Source of the DNA: Nigrospora sphaerica
Taxonomy: Eukaryota > Ascomycota > Sordariomycetes > Amphisphaeriales > Apiosporaceae
Length of the DNA stretch: 64,000 nucleotides
Direction of reading: 5' to 3'
Assembly: GCA_018287875.1 (NCBI GenBank)
Contig: JAGVVL010000017.1
Location: 1,674,001-1,738,000, forward strand
Shown here: positions 11,461 through 23,800 of the stretch, piece after piece
How positions within the stretch are numbered: position 1 is the stretch's first letter
Layout of the letters: each line of letters starts with the position of its first letter
Program-made: the position numbers and the translations under genes
Notes under the pieces: model-generated
Databases searched by the model: none
What the model saw: the letters and a program-made list of their open reading frames with translations, nothing else
What the model was told of the DNA's origin: nothing

Positions 11461-14400
11461 TCGCAGGAAAACCCAGTTACCCAATGGAACCCCGATACGA
11501 AAGCGACCGACCTCTTTTGTTGAATACACTCAGTCGTAGCTTAGTAGGTAGTAAGTTCATAGCACCTACAAGCGGTGTGTGAATACTTCAATGACTTACG
11601 CTGGCTATGAAGTTAATTCACCTGTTTCGCTGGGGCATGTGACCAAGTGACCACACACTTCCACATGTGATAGGGATGGCTATAACGATCCAGGAGGAGC
11701 CAAGATCGTGGTGAAGTTCATCTTTTAACGGGTAACAACTCTCTCACAAGCCAACCCCTTCAACAAGAAGTGTCACCTACTGTATGAAAGCAAAAAGCGA
11801 TTGACAAGGCTGAATGACTCCCATGAGGACAAGTATCAGCATCCAAGGTGGATAAAGTAGTAGTAAATGGCTTTGGGAGATTGCTTTCGGCGCCCTTTTA
11901 CCTGGGAAACCCTGCGTGGGGTTCCTCGGCATCGGACGACCTTACGCCACCAGAAGCTGTATCGATGTGTCGCCCCTATGCAGTGAGAGGGTATCGCTGG
12001 AGGGATCGCCAGTTATTGATAGCACACAATGGAGGCCAGTAGCATCAAGTCGGACGCAGCAGGTATATCATTGGACGCACCAGAAAATGACCGTACCGTA
12101 TGTGATCAAGAGCCTTGTATTGAAACTGTCACGGTTTCTCTGTAGTGAGTACAATATGTCAGGCGGTCTTAGAGGTTAAGTTGTTTGGAATCACCCGATC
12201 ACGGCAGCGAGCCCAGGGCCTGTGACCAAGCGAGTGAACAGAGCGTCGAGGCAAGCCAGTGCCTGAGTCAAAGATAGCTTCGGCCTTGAGAGGCCTCTAG
12301 GTTTCACCACTACTAAACCAGTCAAGTTCAATGCTGACAGACAAATCCATGGCTGGGTGCCCTTCCCTATTTGTTCCCGTCTATATGCCGTAACAAGCCA
12401 TACCGTTAGTTTCGCGGCCGCATCCCTATTTGCTACCTCCAAAGAAGCGATGATGCGAGCTCGTCTCGTGCCGTTGCTGGCGAGCCTCCGGGGGTTTGTC
12501 TGCCAAAGCCAGTCACCGTGCGCTTGCCTACGGGAGCATGCCATTGCCGAACGAGAAAAGGGGACCGGAAGACCAGATGACGAATCGTAGGGAATCGCCG
12601 AGACCAAACGGCTCAGGCATTCTGGTTAGGGCTGGCTTGATTCGTCCGGTATTGCGGAGTTGTATCGGGGACTCGTCTGTCAACTGTCTCAAAGGAAACC
12701 TTGGTGGGCTGTCAACCGGGTTGACCCCAACAAGCCCTCCCAGCATTCGTTGTGCGAAGAAGGTCGCTGTCGACTTGGCCTCCAAAGCCGTAGGATACGT
12801 ATGTATGCATACAATGACATTTTTCCGTGCAAGCAAAGCTTTGTCCAGGCCACATTTTCCGCAGGAAAGACGAAAAAAAGGGGGGTGCAGCATCTTCGTG
12901 ATCATCGCGGCCACTTCCCTAACGGAAAGGCGCCGCTGCGGGACACTCTCAAATGAACCAATTTCCGATTGGTCTGAGCCCCCTCATGGGGTTGTGGATA
13001 AAGCACGGCGGTTGCTATCTTGTCGACACTGTAGAATGCAACATGGCATTTCTGCGACGGCGGCGCAAGAGTCGTCGGCGGCTCGGACAGGCCGAACGCA
13101 TCGCCAACACAGGGAGCAAGTTTCTTGCCGGGGGATGTTGCCTTCGTTACAAATCTTGGTGACGATGGCTGCTACGTGGTGGTGTCTAGGTGGTTTACCT
13201 GGCGCATTTCAATCCATTCGCCTCCCCTATCTCTCTTTTTCTCCGTCACTGTCTCCCCACCCCCCGTTCCTGGTTTCTTTTTCCCTGCGCGCGTGCGCGT
13301 GGGTGCGGGCACGGTAACGATCCAGCCTGCGCTTCCGGGCCGCTCTCCATCGCGCGCTGCACGGCGCAGATCCTCGTCGGCCTGGGAAGCCGCCCTGCCC
13401 TGTCCCCAGGCCGACGGACATGGAGCGAGCGGGTTGGGCGTGCGAGGGCTCAAACCTCAGTCCCTGGACGGCGGACGAACCATCCGGTTGTAACGCTCGG
13501 CGATGTTTGAAGACCCCTTCACCAATCTAGGCGAGCCGCCTGAATCCGGGTTGGAGAGGGCCTTCCCGCGGCAAATGCGACCCGATTTGTCTGAGGCATC
13601 CCATTGCCAGGGTACCGGAACCAACAGGGCGACAAGGACCTGGAGGTTCCTCGCCGTGCCCGGCCCTGCCCGGGGACCAATGACGAACGTGTCATCGCAT
13701 CGCATGCCTTCTTGCAATCCATGATTGTCCGCTCTACGTCGAGGTACGGAATGAAGGTTGTGCCCTCCTGAACGGTGCTGAGGGCCGTGTGCCCTTCTCG
13801 GGTAGGCTTCGCCCGTATGATTGATGGACTTTGTACGAGCATCTACTACGTCCATACCCAGGCTTGCCCGGCATGCGTGGCCTGATATGAGGAAAGCAAA
13901 CATTTGTTGCGAGTATCCAGTAGCGAGTAGGGATGGCGGCATGGCAAGCAAGCAGCCGCCGCTAACTGGCCCCGTCCCCCTGTTCCTGGCTGTCGGGATT
14001 CATCTACACAGAGCACAGCGATCCATTATACATGAAGTCCATGTGCTTGCTTCTTAGACCCCCTTCGTACAAGGCTCGGCAGGTGGGCATATGCCTATAT
14101 GTCCCAGCAGTAAAGTGCATGCTTTGATAGGCAAGAATGTGCAGCTGGCTACACAGAGTGACGAGGAAGTGCTCACGCAGAAGGCGATGCCAATATTCCG
14201 AGGGCCCCCGACTCCTCTGCCACTGCGACTTGGCCGTGCGGGCAGCCTGTGCAGAAGCAGGCAAGCGGGCAGGCGGCAAGCCAAGCCCTGCAACATGCTG
14301 GGCAGCGGCGTGGTGCAGGGCTGCGCCGACGAGTCTCGAATGGTCCCTTACATACATTCGAGATCGTGTTTCTCCACGGCCTGGGCCTGTCAAGGCACCA

Positions 14401-16351
14401 CGACAAGACCCCCGAGAATACCGCAGCCCACAAGACGCGCGCCGCGAAGGGCGCGCCACTTTGACGCGATATTACGAGGCGTTCGCGGTCGACCGAAACG
14501 GGCGATGTCACGACGTAGAGTGAAGACGGGCAACCTTGTTACAGAGGTCCCAGCAATCTCCACAAACAGCCAAGGAAGACGACGAAAAAGAAACAAGCGT
14601 GGCCAGCGCCTCGGGCCAGGAGACGTCATCGTCTCACGAGGCATGTACGTGTAGGGTGGCCCTGATTAAAGTACGAGAATCGGCATAGCACCCCCCCTCC
14701 CTGCCGCCGCTACAGCCAAGCATGTACCTACCTAGGTAAGTACCTCCATCTACATACAAACATGGACCTTGGCACGTCTAGCCGCGGACCATATCGGACC
14801 ATACATGTCGTGCTACTAGCCCCGGGAGTTGGCCGTGTGCTTCTCACGACTAAACTGGAAGCCCGTCCCACGACGGTTCGACGGAGCACCTTTGGTGGAG
14901 CTCCCAGGACGATCTGGAGGCCCCCGACGGTCGAGGCCTGGCCGGCCCTCCGCCTTTCCCTTTCATTTTTGAAATTGCGAGGACGACGCGGCTCGATGGA
15001 TGGCTAAACCTGCACAGCTCCGGTCGGCTCCACCTCACCCCGGCCGGTGCCAAAGGGTGTGACGGCCGCCGTCATCTTATCAAAACGCCGCTACTGTAGC
15101 CTAGGGTACTGGCGGCGAGACGATGGGAGCCCGTCGTCGGTGGAGCGGTCCGCGGCGCACGGGGGCAGCCTCCTCGCCTGCAGTACTCCGTACTTACCTA
15201 CGTATTTCCCAGCCCCGGGGCTTGGCTATACTGTGTAAAGTATCAGCTTCAGATCGCCACCGAAGCGTGGGATCCGACAGATACTTGCCTACCGCAACGA
15301 TCCCATTGGGACCCGGCAGATTGGCAGGCTGGCAGGAGACGGGGGGTTTTGCAGGCTTGGCTGTATCCGTATGCACGAATATACCGTTAGCTTCCATAAG
15401 TAAGGTGTGATTTGGAAGTTAGTGGGAAATAGGCAGAGACGAGGGCTGTTTGGGCTGGGTGTGGGCTGGGATAAGCTTCGCTAACACGGCGAGCGTGTCA
15501 GTGGACGGTCCTTGAACGAATTCCACGTGAGTCCTCCTGTGGGCATCGTCACGGGGGATGGAGGAGAAGAACGGGAGGGCTGTCTCTCGGCGAACAGGCT
15601 GAGAGTCCCTGAGCGGACTGTGCGGCTGGCCACCTGCCCTCTGCCTCGGCCCGGACCAGGGAAAGAGGTGACGGACGGGATCCATCCGTAGCCATGGTGG
15701 ATGGATGGTATGCATAGCACTTTGTTAGAGTGGGCGTTATTAGGAGCGAGGATGGAGACAAACGCTGCCAAGAGGGCCCGAGGAAGCTCTTCGACCGGCT
15801 TGGGCTAGGATGGGCAAAAGTTGCGCGGGCCACCCACGGCACCCGCTGGGGCATGGGCACTTTACACAGTAAACCCCCCCCTCCAACAGTAATCACTGGT
15901 TCGTGGCCTGTGTATGTGGTATGTGAGTGGGTGAAAGAATGTGTGTGTGGTGCAGGCATCATGGCATCGTATCGTTGCACACACTCCCACTTTGCTCGTC
16001 GTCACACACACATTATCTTCCCAGGTTAGACGAACAAACGAACAACGGGGCCCCCGTCGTCGCCCTTCCAGGGAAATGGGCTTGCAGCTAGTTGTCCATA
16101 GCAGCATAGCTCGGGTCCTCTTGCAGGGCCTCCCCCGGGCGCGGCATCAGATCTTTGGAAATTGGCCGACCACAAGGCAGGGTGCGCGGTGGCGGGGACC
16201 ATTTGATGATTGGAGTACGGCCTGAAGAGAGCGAGCTCGCATCTTGCCAGCGATTGCAGAATCGGATCGCTGGGATGGTTGGCAAGAAGGGACAGGGCAA
16301 ATTCCGCGTCACTTTGGCGGCCAGTCGATCGGGTTGGAATACGACGACGCC

Positions 16352-16375
16352 CTGCTGCTGCTGCTGCTGCTGCTG
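16352..16375. repeat. (CTG)8 trinucleotide repeat
   Basis: Eight uninterrupted CTG triplets about 950 bases upstream of the kinase start codon, in a region that also has CGT and CAC triplet runs. Probably in the promoter or leader of the kinase gene. Confidence 0.9.
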
Positions 16376-17330
16376 ATGTCCACCGTTGCTAGCTGCTACA
16401 TACAACTATTACTACTCTCTCCCTACCCGACGATTCGTCGTCGTCTTCGTGCCTGCTGCCCAATGGTCCAAATTGCCTAGTAATGAGCCACTGGAGGCCC
16501 ATCGACACCCTCGTCACCCCCGTCGTCGTCGTCACCACCACCACGACCAACACAACCACTGCCACTGTCGTTGCTGCGAGCGGCATCGTAACCCGTGGGC
16601 AAAAAGAAGTGGGCGACCGGCGACAGGCCGATCAACAGGGCGCGTATCCATCCGTCCCATACGGCGTCCTCTTTACTTCTTTCCCTCGTGTGTCTCTTCC
16701 TGGTTAATCCTGGCACGCCGACCCCACGACTGATACGCTCCCCATCCGGCCCCGGCTCCCCTATCCCATTCTCTTCGGGGGTTAAGTTTGCGACTGGTTG
16801 TTGGTCTGGTCTGGATGAACAACAACAGCAACAGCCGCCGCCGCCGCAAGCAGCAACAAGCAGCCGCAGCAGCAAATTGTTGGTGTTTCTTCTCTCCCCC
16901 CCCCCAGTCCAAGCTGATCCTCGCCCTCGTCGTGCTCGTGCCCTGCCTCGCCCGCATTCCCGTCCAAGGCCTGTGAGCCCCTCCCCTACCGAACCACCCC
17001 CCCTCCCCCATCCCACTATACCACACACCAACTACCATTGCCGCCGCCCCGTGGATGTCGCCAGGCGCCACGCACCACTGGTTGGTCTCGTTGAAACAGC
17101 GCCCCAAGACCTTCTCGAATCTCAGCCCTCGAACCCCCGTTGCTTGACGACCAGCTGCTGCACGCTCCCTGCCGTTACGCTCTGCGTTTTAAGGTTGGGT
17201 AGTATAACTTAATCAGGAACGGTAGGCGTGGGCTGCGTCCTTGGAAACGGCCTTTTCGAAATCTTCTGCCTCTGCCTCTGCCCTTGCCCTCGGCCTCGGC
17301 CTTTGCTCGCCCTCCCCCCGTCAGGCAGGA

Positions 17331-20300
17331 ATGGGGAAGTTGCAGAAGAAGCCTCCCTCCTCTTACCTACAGCACCAGAACTCGTCCTCGGGTCAGCACC
17401 ACTCGTACTCGATCGCGACCGGCGGCGCTGCGGATGGTCGGTTTGACTCGCTCTCGCTGGGGAGCAAGAAGAGCTCAGCTTCGCTGAAACGCGCCGCAAG
17501 CGCTAGGAGCTCGCCCCGTTACCCGCCGCCCGCAACATCGCAGCTCGAGCGATCCAATCCCTCGCCCATCCTGCAGAACGGCGAGTTCTTGCCGTCGTCC
17601 TTTTCGCCCTCGCCCAAGCCGCCTGCCGCCGCCTGGGACTTCCCTCCCACATCGTCCGGCCTCGCACTCAGCCAGGCCCAGGTAGCCAACAGCGTATCCG
17701 TAGCAGGAGGGCCCGGCAGCAATTGGGTCGAACTCGGCACCACTGCCCCCAGCTACCACAACAACAAGAACAACCAGCAGCAGCACCACCAACACCCCAA
17801 ACCCAGGCGCCCTCAATCCTACCAAGCACCGCAGCAGCAGCAGCAGCACCCGCAGCAGCAACAACACCAGCCGCCCCATCATCACGCATCGCCGACGCTG
17901 CACCAGCAACACCACTTCCCCGTCCAGCACCACCAGCAACAGCCGCCAGGTAGCGGAGGGGGCGTTGGCAGCGCCAATAGTGGATTTGGCCACTACGGCA
18001 GTCCGAGCACAGCACTCTCGAGTGCGCATCCTCCCTCTTTCAATAACCGATACTCATACTCCAACCACGCCAATAATCCCGACCATCGATCGCCCGTCCA
18101 CGCTGCCGCGCCGTATTTTCAACACCACCCGCACGCGCGCGACCACCGTTTGTCTGACCCCCATCTCCAGCCCCTCAGTTCCCAGACGGCTGAGGAGCTT
18201 GTCGGCGCCCCCTTCGACGGCTCCTTCGTACTCAATCATATCGAAGCCACCAAGTCGCCATCCCCGTCCGTTCCCCATTACTCAAAGTCGCTACGCCGAC
18301 CGGGACCTCCCCCGCTTGTCCACGCCCAAACATCCCCCGACACGCGCCACTACAGCCCCAACTTCCGCTATTCGGCCAGCTTCGCAGCGGACCTGCCCAT
18401 GGCCATGTCGCTGTCGGAGAAGGCACAGCAGGGCCGCGGTATTGGCGACAACCAGCCCGCCGGCCCCAAGAGGTATTCGGACGAGACGAAAGAGCCCAAG
18501 GGTCCCGGACTGCTGCGAAAGAAGACAGGCCTGTCCGGCCTGGTAAGTACGTTGGTGGGGTCGCCAAAGAAACCTGTCATCTCGGCGCCAGAGAATCCTG
18601 TTCATGTCACACACGTCGGTTACGACAGTTCGACGGGCCAGTTCACGGTGCGTCACTTTCTATCTTTTTTTCGGTCTCGTTTGTATTCCCACCCTCCTTC
18701 GGGTTTTCGTTTTCATCCGGTCTCTTCCTCCGTCGTCGTCGTCCCTGCCTCGTCCGATCGCACTCGTCCCTAAGCCCAACCCCGTCGCATGTTACCCAAC
18801 CCTGCCGCGTAGTCACCCCACTGGCGCCGACTCGCCGCCCGCTCTGCCCTATGGAGCTATCCTCTTTTGTCAGCTGCCATGCGCTTCTTCCCCGGCTCTC
18901 TGTCCTCCCTGCCGAGGCTTGTCCTCCTTGTCCCTTCTGACACGCGTCGCTGGCCGCTCGGAGAGCCCAATGCTCATTCGATCACTAGGGTCTTCCGAAA
19001 GAATGGCAACGCCTCATCAATGAGAGTGGCATCCCAGAGAACGCCCAGCGCGAGAACCCTCAAATGATAGCGAATCTCGTCACATTCTACAAAGAAACTA
19101 CGGAGAAGCCCCCCGAGGATCAGGTCTTGGAGAAGTTCCACGATGCCCGGGCGCCTGAGTTCCGTAATCCCTCCGGGGCTATGTCGCCTGGCATCTACAC
19201 ACCAAATACAGTCGGTACGTCATCCATCACCAGTCCACCAGCCAGTCCGAGATTCCCAGTCGTAACAAATGAAGGCACCTTTGAGAACCCGCGCGCACCC
19301 CCTCCGGTCCCAGGCAGAGGCCAAGGCCCCATGCCAACCAAGGATGTCAATTTGATGCCTAGCCGCCCGGCCCCCAAGCCGCCCGTATCGATGCCCTCGA
19401 GATCTGCTCCAGGGTACCCGGCCAAAGATTCCGGCATCGGCATGGCACAAAGCGGCGACGAGCTCCCGTCGGCCACTTACGTCCCGCCGCCGCCGAAGGA
19501 TCCTTCCCCGATGCTGCCGGAGGAGCATCGTTCGCGTTCAAGGTCCAACTCGCATGCGAACGGCAACCACTCCTCACACAACGCCTCGGGCTCCACGCAT
19601 CCCTCTCCCGCGCAGCAGCAGGCTTACCAGCAGCAACTGATGGAGCAGCAGCAGCGGCAGGCCATGGCGCAAGCCCAGGCGGCTGCGAAGGGTCAGCTGG
19701 GTCGATCGCAAAGCCACAAGCAGCCACAGGGTCAGGCGGTCCACCCGAGTGCGCAGAACCAGTACGGTCGACAGCCCGATGCGAATGGTGCCGGGCCCAA
19801 GCCGTCATCGGCGCAGCAGGCAGGCCCGGGTCCCCAAGCCCGTCCCCGTCATCGCCCGCGCCAGAGCACCACTTTCGATGTTGCCGCCGCGTTGAAGCGC
19901 ATCTGTTCGCCTGGCGACCCCCGCGAAATCTACCGCAACTTCACCAAGATCGGCCAAGGTGCCTCGGGTGGTGTTTACACGGGCTACGAGAGAGATGACA
20001 ACGCGCTGGTGGCCATCAAGCAGATGAACCTCGAACAGCAACCCAAGAAGGACCTGATTATCAACGAGATTCTCGTCATGAAGGACAGCATCCACCCCAA
20101 CATTGTCAACTTCATCGACAGCTACCTGTGCGGCGGAGAGCTCTGGGTCATCATGGAGTACATGGAGGGCGGCAGCTTGACAGATGTCGTGACCTTCAAC
20201 ATAATGACGGAGGGCCAGATCGCCTCGGTCTGCCGGGAGACGCTCAAGGGCCTTCAGCACCTCCACTCCAAGGGGGTGATTCACCGCGATATCAAGTCGG

Positions 20301-20896
20301 ACAACATCCTGCTGTCGCTGGAGGGTAACATCAAGCTGAGTACGTTCCAAGATTAGCCAGGAGTCTTTCCTTGGGCGAATTCGCCGACTAACAGACGGGT
20401 TTGTACAGCCGATTTCGGATTCTGCGCTCAGATCAACGAGGCGCATAACAAGCGAACTACCATGGTCGGCACCCCGTATTGGATGGCACCCGAGGTCGTC
20501 ACGAGGAAAGAGTACGGCAGAAAGGTTGACATCTGGTCACTCGGTATCATGGCCATTGAGATGATTGAGGGAGAGCCGCCGTACCTTACGGAGTCGCCGC
20601 TCCGCGCCCTGTGGCTTATTGCTACCAACGGTACGCCGACGATCAAGGACGAGCAGAACTTGTCCCCGGTGTTTAGGGATTTCCTGTACTTTGCCCTGAA
20701 GGTGGATCCGGAGAAGAGAGCCAGTGCGCACGACTTGCTGAGGGTATGTTGACGCCGCATCCCCCTTATCCGCAACGAGACTAACCCGTCTTTGCAGCAT
20801 GAATTCATGAAAACATGCGTCGACCTGCAGCAACTTTCTCCCCTGGTCCGCGCTGCTAGGGAAGCTCGTCAACAGGAGAAGGCTCGCAAGGGCTAA
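17331..20896 (+). CDS. p21-activated protein kinase, Cla4/PAKB group (STE20 family)
   Basis: Four exons, 17331-18647, 18989-20339, 20409-20743 and 20798-20896, join in frame to 1033 residues. The first roughly 400 residues are disordered, with Gln/His-rich runs near 160-210. A CRIB Cdc42/Rac-binding motif ([14 protein letters not shown] onward) begins at 417 and spans the first intron. A second disordered linker follows, rich in Pro, Ser and Gln. The kinase domain runs from about 755 to 1015, with [13 protein letters not shown] (Lys783), HRDIKSDN (Asp873), DFG (891-893) and GTPYWMAPE. The kinase sequence resembles Cla4-type PAKs, which act below Cdc42 and Rac in polarity and hyphal growth. 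I see no pleckstrin-homology domain before the CRIB, which classical Cla4 has, so this may be the PH-less PAKB group. The ATG at 17331 is the first in its frame. The first intron is long (341 bases). Confidence 0.94.
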
Positions 20897-22631
20897 TGAA
20901 GCACGCCATCAACCAATGGTAATGATAAGACGCATTGCTCATGACCATTTGACTTGAGTATGCTTTTCACATCATAGCGATTTCGCTTTTTTCACGGGAC
21001 TTCTTGCTACCATCACACCCTGGATCATCGACACACTTGTTTATAGAGACGCGCATGGTGGTTCGTCCACAGTCGAAGCAGAAGGGCTGTTTTGCACCAG
21101 ACAGGATAACTCTGGGCCGGCGTGAATCCATCACCCCCTATTTGACGCGTTGCAAACATACGTGCGGCAGGGCCGATCTCCCCGCAAATGGGGAGATGGC
21201 AAGGCTGATTCAAGCCTCCGTCTGTCATGAACTGGACGAAAGCCACGAAGGGGAAATAAAGCCCTACGGGCATTGGTGGCTGCGAGGCAGGTTTGCGAAA
21301 AGAAGGCAGCCTCAGTACATAGCCGACAACGGGGACGAAAGAAGCTAGAGCGCCGCAAGGACTCTTTGCTCGTTTGCATATCATGATTTGGTATGAAGCG
21401 TTGTCCTCCCCCCCCCCGGCACCAATTCACCAGGTGGCCCCCGCATGCGAGCGTAGAGGCCTCAGGAACGAAATGAGAAATTCGGTTCAAAACCTCTAAA
21501 TAAGTGGTTGTGCTTTTGCTCCCTTGCCGCGTGACTCTTGAGCCTCGAAGGCCTGGCCTTCTGTCCGTCGCCGATGGCTTGCCACGACGCAGTGTAAAAT
21601 AGCCCTGTCAGCGCTCCCCTCTCGTAATATAGGATATAGGCTGCCGGGAATATGCAGTGTGTACATTCGGCGGTTTGGTCAATGCGAGCTTGCTACAACG
21701 AGATACAATTAGATCAAGGTATTAGCTGCCGCATTGTGGCAATCGAAGAGAAGACCAACGGGAAGCTCTTGGTATTGTCACTGGCTGGTTGGGGGCTAGG
21801 CAAAGGCATAGAGTTGATTCTCTCCCGTCTGGGCACCAGCGGCTTTCTATGTCTAGGGTCTTTTTTACTATTCTAGTGGCCGGGCCCCCCCCCTTTTCTC
21901 TACATATCATATCATTCACGAGGGCCCACGATAGCTGCCTGCTCCACTCGGGCCCCCTCTCCCCCTTGAACCAGCCGATATACATAGAAGAAATCCAAGC
22001 AACAACGGCCCCGCTGGCGGGGCAAGAAAACACAGAGTACCCAGAAACCAGCGCAGCGTATGCAGGCCGGGTCCCCATACAACTGCGTCCACCACAAGGA
22101 ATGTTTCAATCCAGAATGCAGCATAAGAAATCCAGCTTTTGCGTAAGTCCACCACCCCCGAACGCAGTCGTCATTTTCCGAGGAAGGTCGTGGGAGAGAT
22201 TATCCCGAGCCATGGCGCCGGTGGCGTGGGGCGAGGGCCGCTGCCATCTCCTTGGGCCTCGGCCCCATGATCCCAAGTACAGCTCAAGCAGAGAAAAACC
22301 CAAAAGCCACTCGACACGAACCCGTCGGTGTGGTGTTTCTTTGACGGGAAGCTTTCTCTGTCTCTCTTTCTCTCTCCTTTCTCAGATTGCAGCGTGGTCT
22401 CCTCCCGGGTGACACCAGGAGGAGAGAGGACGGGGGAGGCGCACGCGCGTTTTCAGCCTCGCTCGTCGGGTGTGGCAGACCTCGCTAGCATCCCGGCTAA
22501 ATGTTGGCCCCTCCCCCTTCCCGGAAAAGAGCCGCATGCAATCGACACACGTGCAACAAAACCTGGCGGGGTCCTCGACGACCCCTCTACCGTTCGCAAG
22601 CCCTTCCCCTAACAGGGAGCGCGGGCGGAGC
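20897..22631. other. Gene-free convergent 3' flanks
   Basis: Lies between the ends of the kinase and the dehydrogenase, which converge. It should contain both 3' untranslated regions. Homopolymer runs (C10 near 21409, C8-9 near 21886) are present. I see no gene. Confidence 0.6.
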
Positions 22632-23800
22632 TTAGTAGCAGGTGTAGCCGCCGTCGATGATGCAGTTGGCGCCCGTCATGAAGCTCGAGGAGTCGGAGGC
22701 CAGGAAGACGGCGAGACCATTGAGGTCGTCGACGGCGCCGAGGCGGTTCTGGGGCGTTAGGCTGCGCCAGATCTTCTTCTGGGCCTCGAGGGCGGGCACA
22801 CGGTTCAGGGCCGTGTCCATGTAGCCGGGCGAGATGCAGTTGACGCGGATGCCAAACTTGGCCCACTCGGCCGCCAGGGACTTGCCGAACTGGATGACAC
22901 CGGCCTTGGACGCGTTGTAGCACGACTGCTCCTGCGGGTAGTTGACGATGGAGCCGCTCATGGAGGCGACGAGAACGATGGAGCCTGGCTTGCCGGCGTT
23001 TATCATGGCGCGGCCCACGGCCTGCGCCATCAGGAACGAGCCCGTCAGGTTGATGTCGATGAGACGACGGAACATGGCGGGGTCGTACGTCTCGGCCTTG
23101 ATGTTGGAGTCGGCAATGCCGGCCGAGTTGATCAGGACGTCGGGCGCTCCGTACAGCTGCGTGACCGAATCGACGGCGGCGTTAATGGCAGCGCCGTCTC
23201 TCACGTCCACCTTGAAGAAGGTGACGGGCAGACCGGTCTTCTGGTGTAGCTCGGCCGCCGACTCGTCGCCCAGCTCCTGGTTGGCATCGAAGATGACGAG
23301 CGCCTTGGCACCAGCCTCGGCGCAGGCGCGGGCCATGTAGTTACCCAGACCGCGAGCACCACTGAGAAGCAAATAAGGTTAGCCCGTGCCTCTGTCATAC
23401 CGGTGGCGTGGACCAAGGGGGCGGCTTACCCGGTAACAACGACGACTTTATCCATGATGCTCATTTTCTGCATGGTGGGGGGCATGGTGTCGTAGACCTT
23501 CTTGGTCAAGGGCTGGACGTCCTCGTTCTCGTGGCCCTGGTCGATGGGCATAGGCTTGGCATTCTCTCGCGATACGGGAATGGAAAAGTGCTCGGTAGTG
23601 CCGGCCTGGCCTTTGGAGTCGGCACCGTAGGACGTAACGGGGATCTCGGTCTCCTGGACGACATCGCTCCGGCTGAACCGGCTCGCCGACTTGGTGAATG
23701 TGCGAGCAGCAGCAGGAATTGCCCGCGGGGCGCCGATCCGCGGCGCCGAGACCAGAGGTGCGGCGGCGCGGGCAAGCCGAAAGGCAGATCGAGATGCCAT
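22632..23800 (-). CDS. Short-chain dehydrogenase/reductase, polyol type, with mitochondrial-like N-terminus
   Basis: Two exons, 23800-23430 and 23361-22632, give 366 residues. The 68-base intron has a GTAAGC donor and splits the first glycine codon of the nucleotide-binding motif. Classical SDR features are present: TGGARGLG at 123-130, NSAG, catalytic Ser about 259, Tyr272 and Lys276 in YNASK, and SPGYMDT. The sequence resembles the fungal group of D-arabinitol/mannitol/sorbose-type reductases, which interconvert sugar alcohols and ketoses with NAD(P)H. The exact substrate cannot be told. The first roughly 118 residues lie before the SDR fold. They begin with an Arg/Ala/Ser-rich amphipathic-looking segment and are probably a mitochondrial presequence plus a linker. 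Confidence 0.9.

Larger units (their letters stand above)
10441..17330. other. Gene-free region between vigilin and the PAK kinase
   Basis: No recognisable gene. The open frames present, the longest being 273 codons at 12496-13317, have no domain and no coherent splice structure. The stretch holds three short tandem repeats (12-bp, 10-bp and CTG), several TACCTA/TAGGTA-type motifs (for example near 14720-14755 and 15190), and a pyrimidine-rich segment (16400-17300) that is probably the promoter and leader of the kinase gene. Confidence 0.55.

Noticed and set aside
12496..13317. 273-codon plus-strand frame
   Set aside because: It begins with a non-ATG-like context, has no domain, and competing open frames cover the same bases.
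17241..17330. 30-residue N-terminal extension of the PAK kinase
   Set aside because: The codon at 17241 is TTG; the first in-frame ATG is at 17331.
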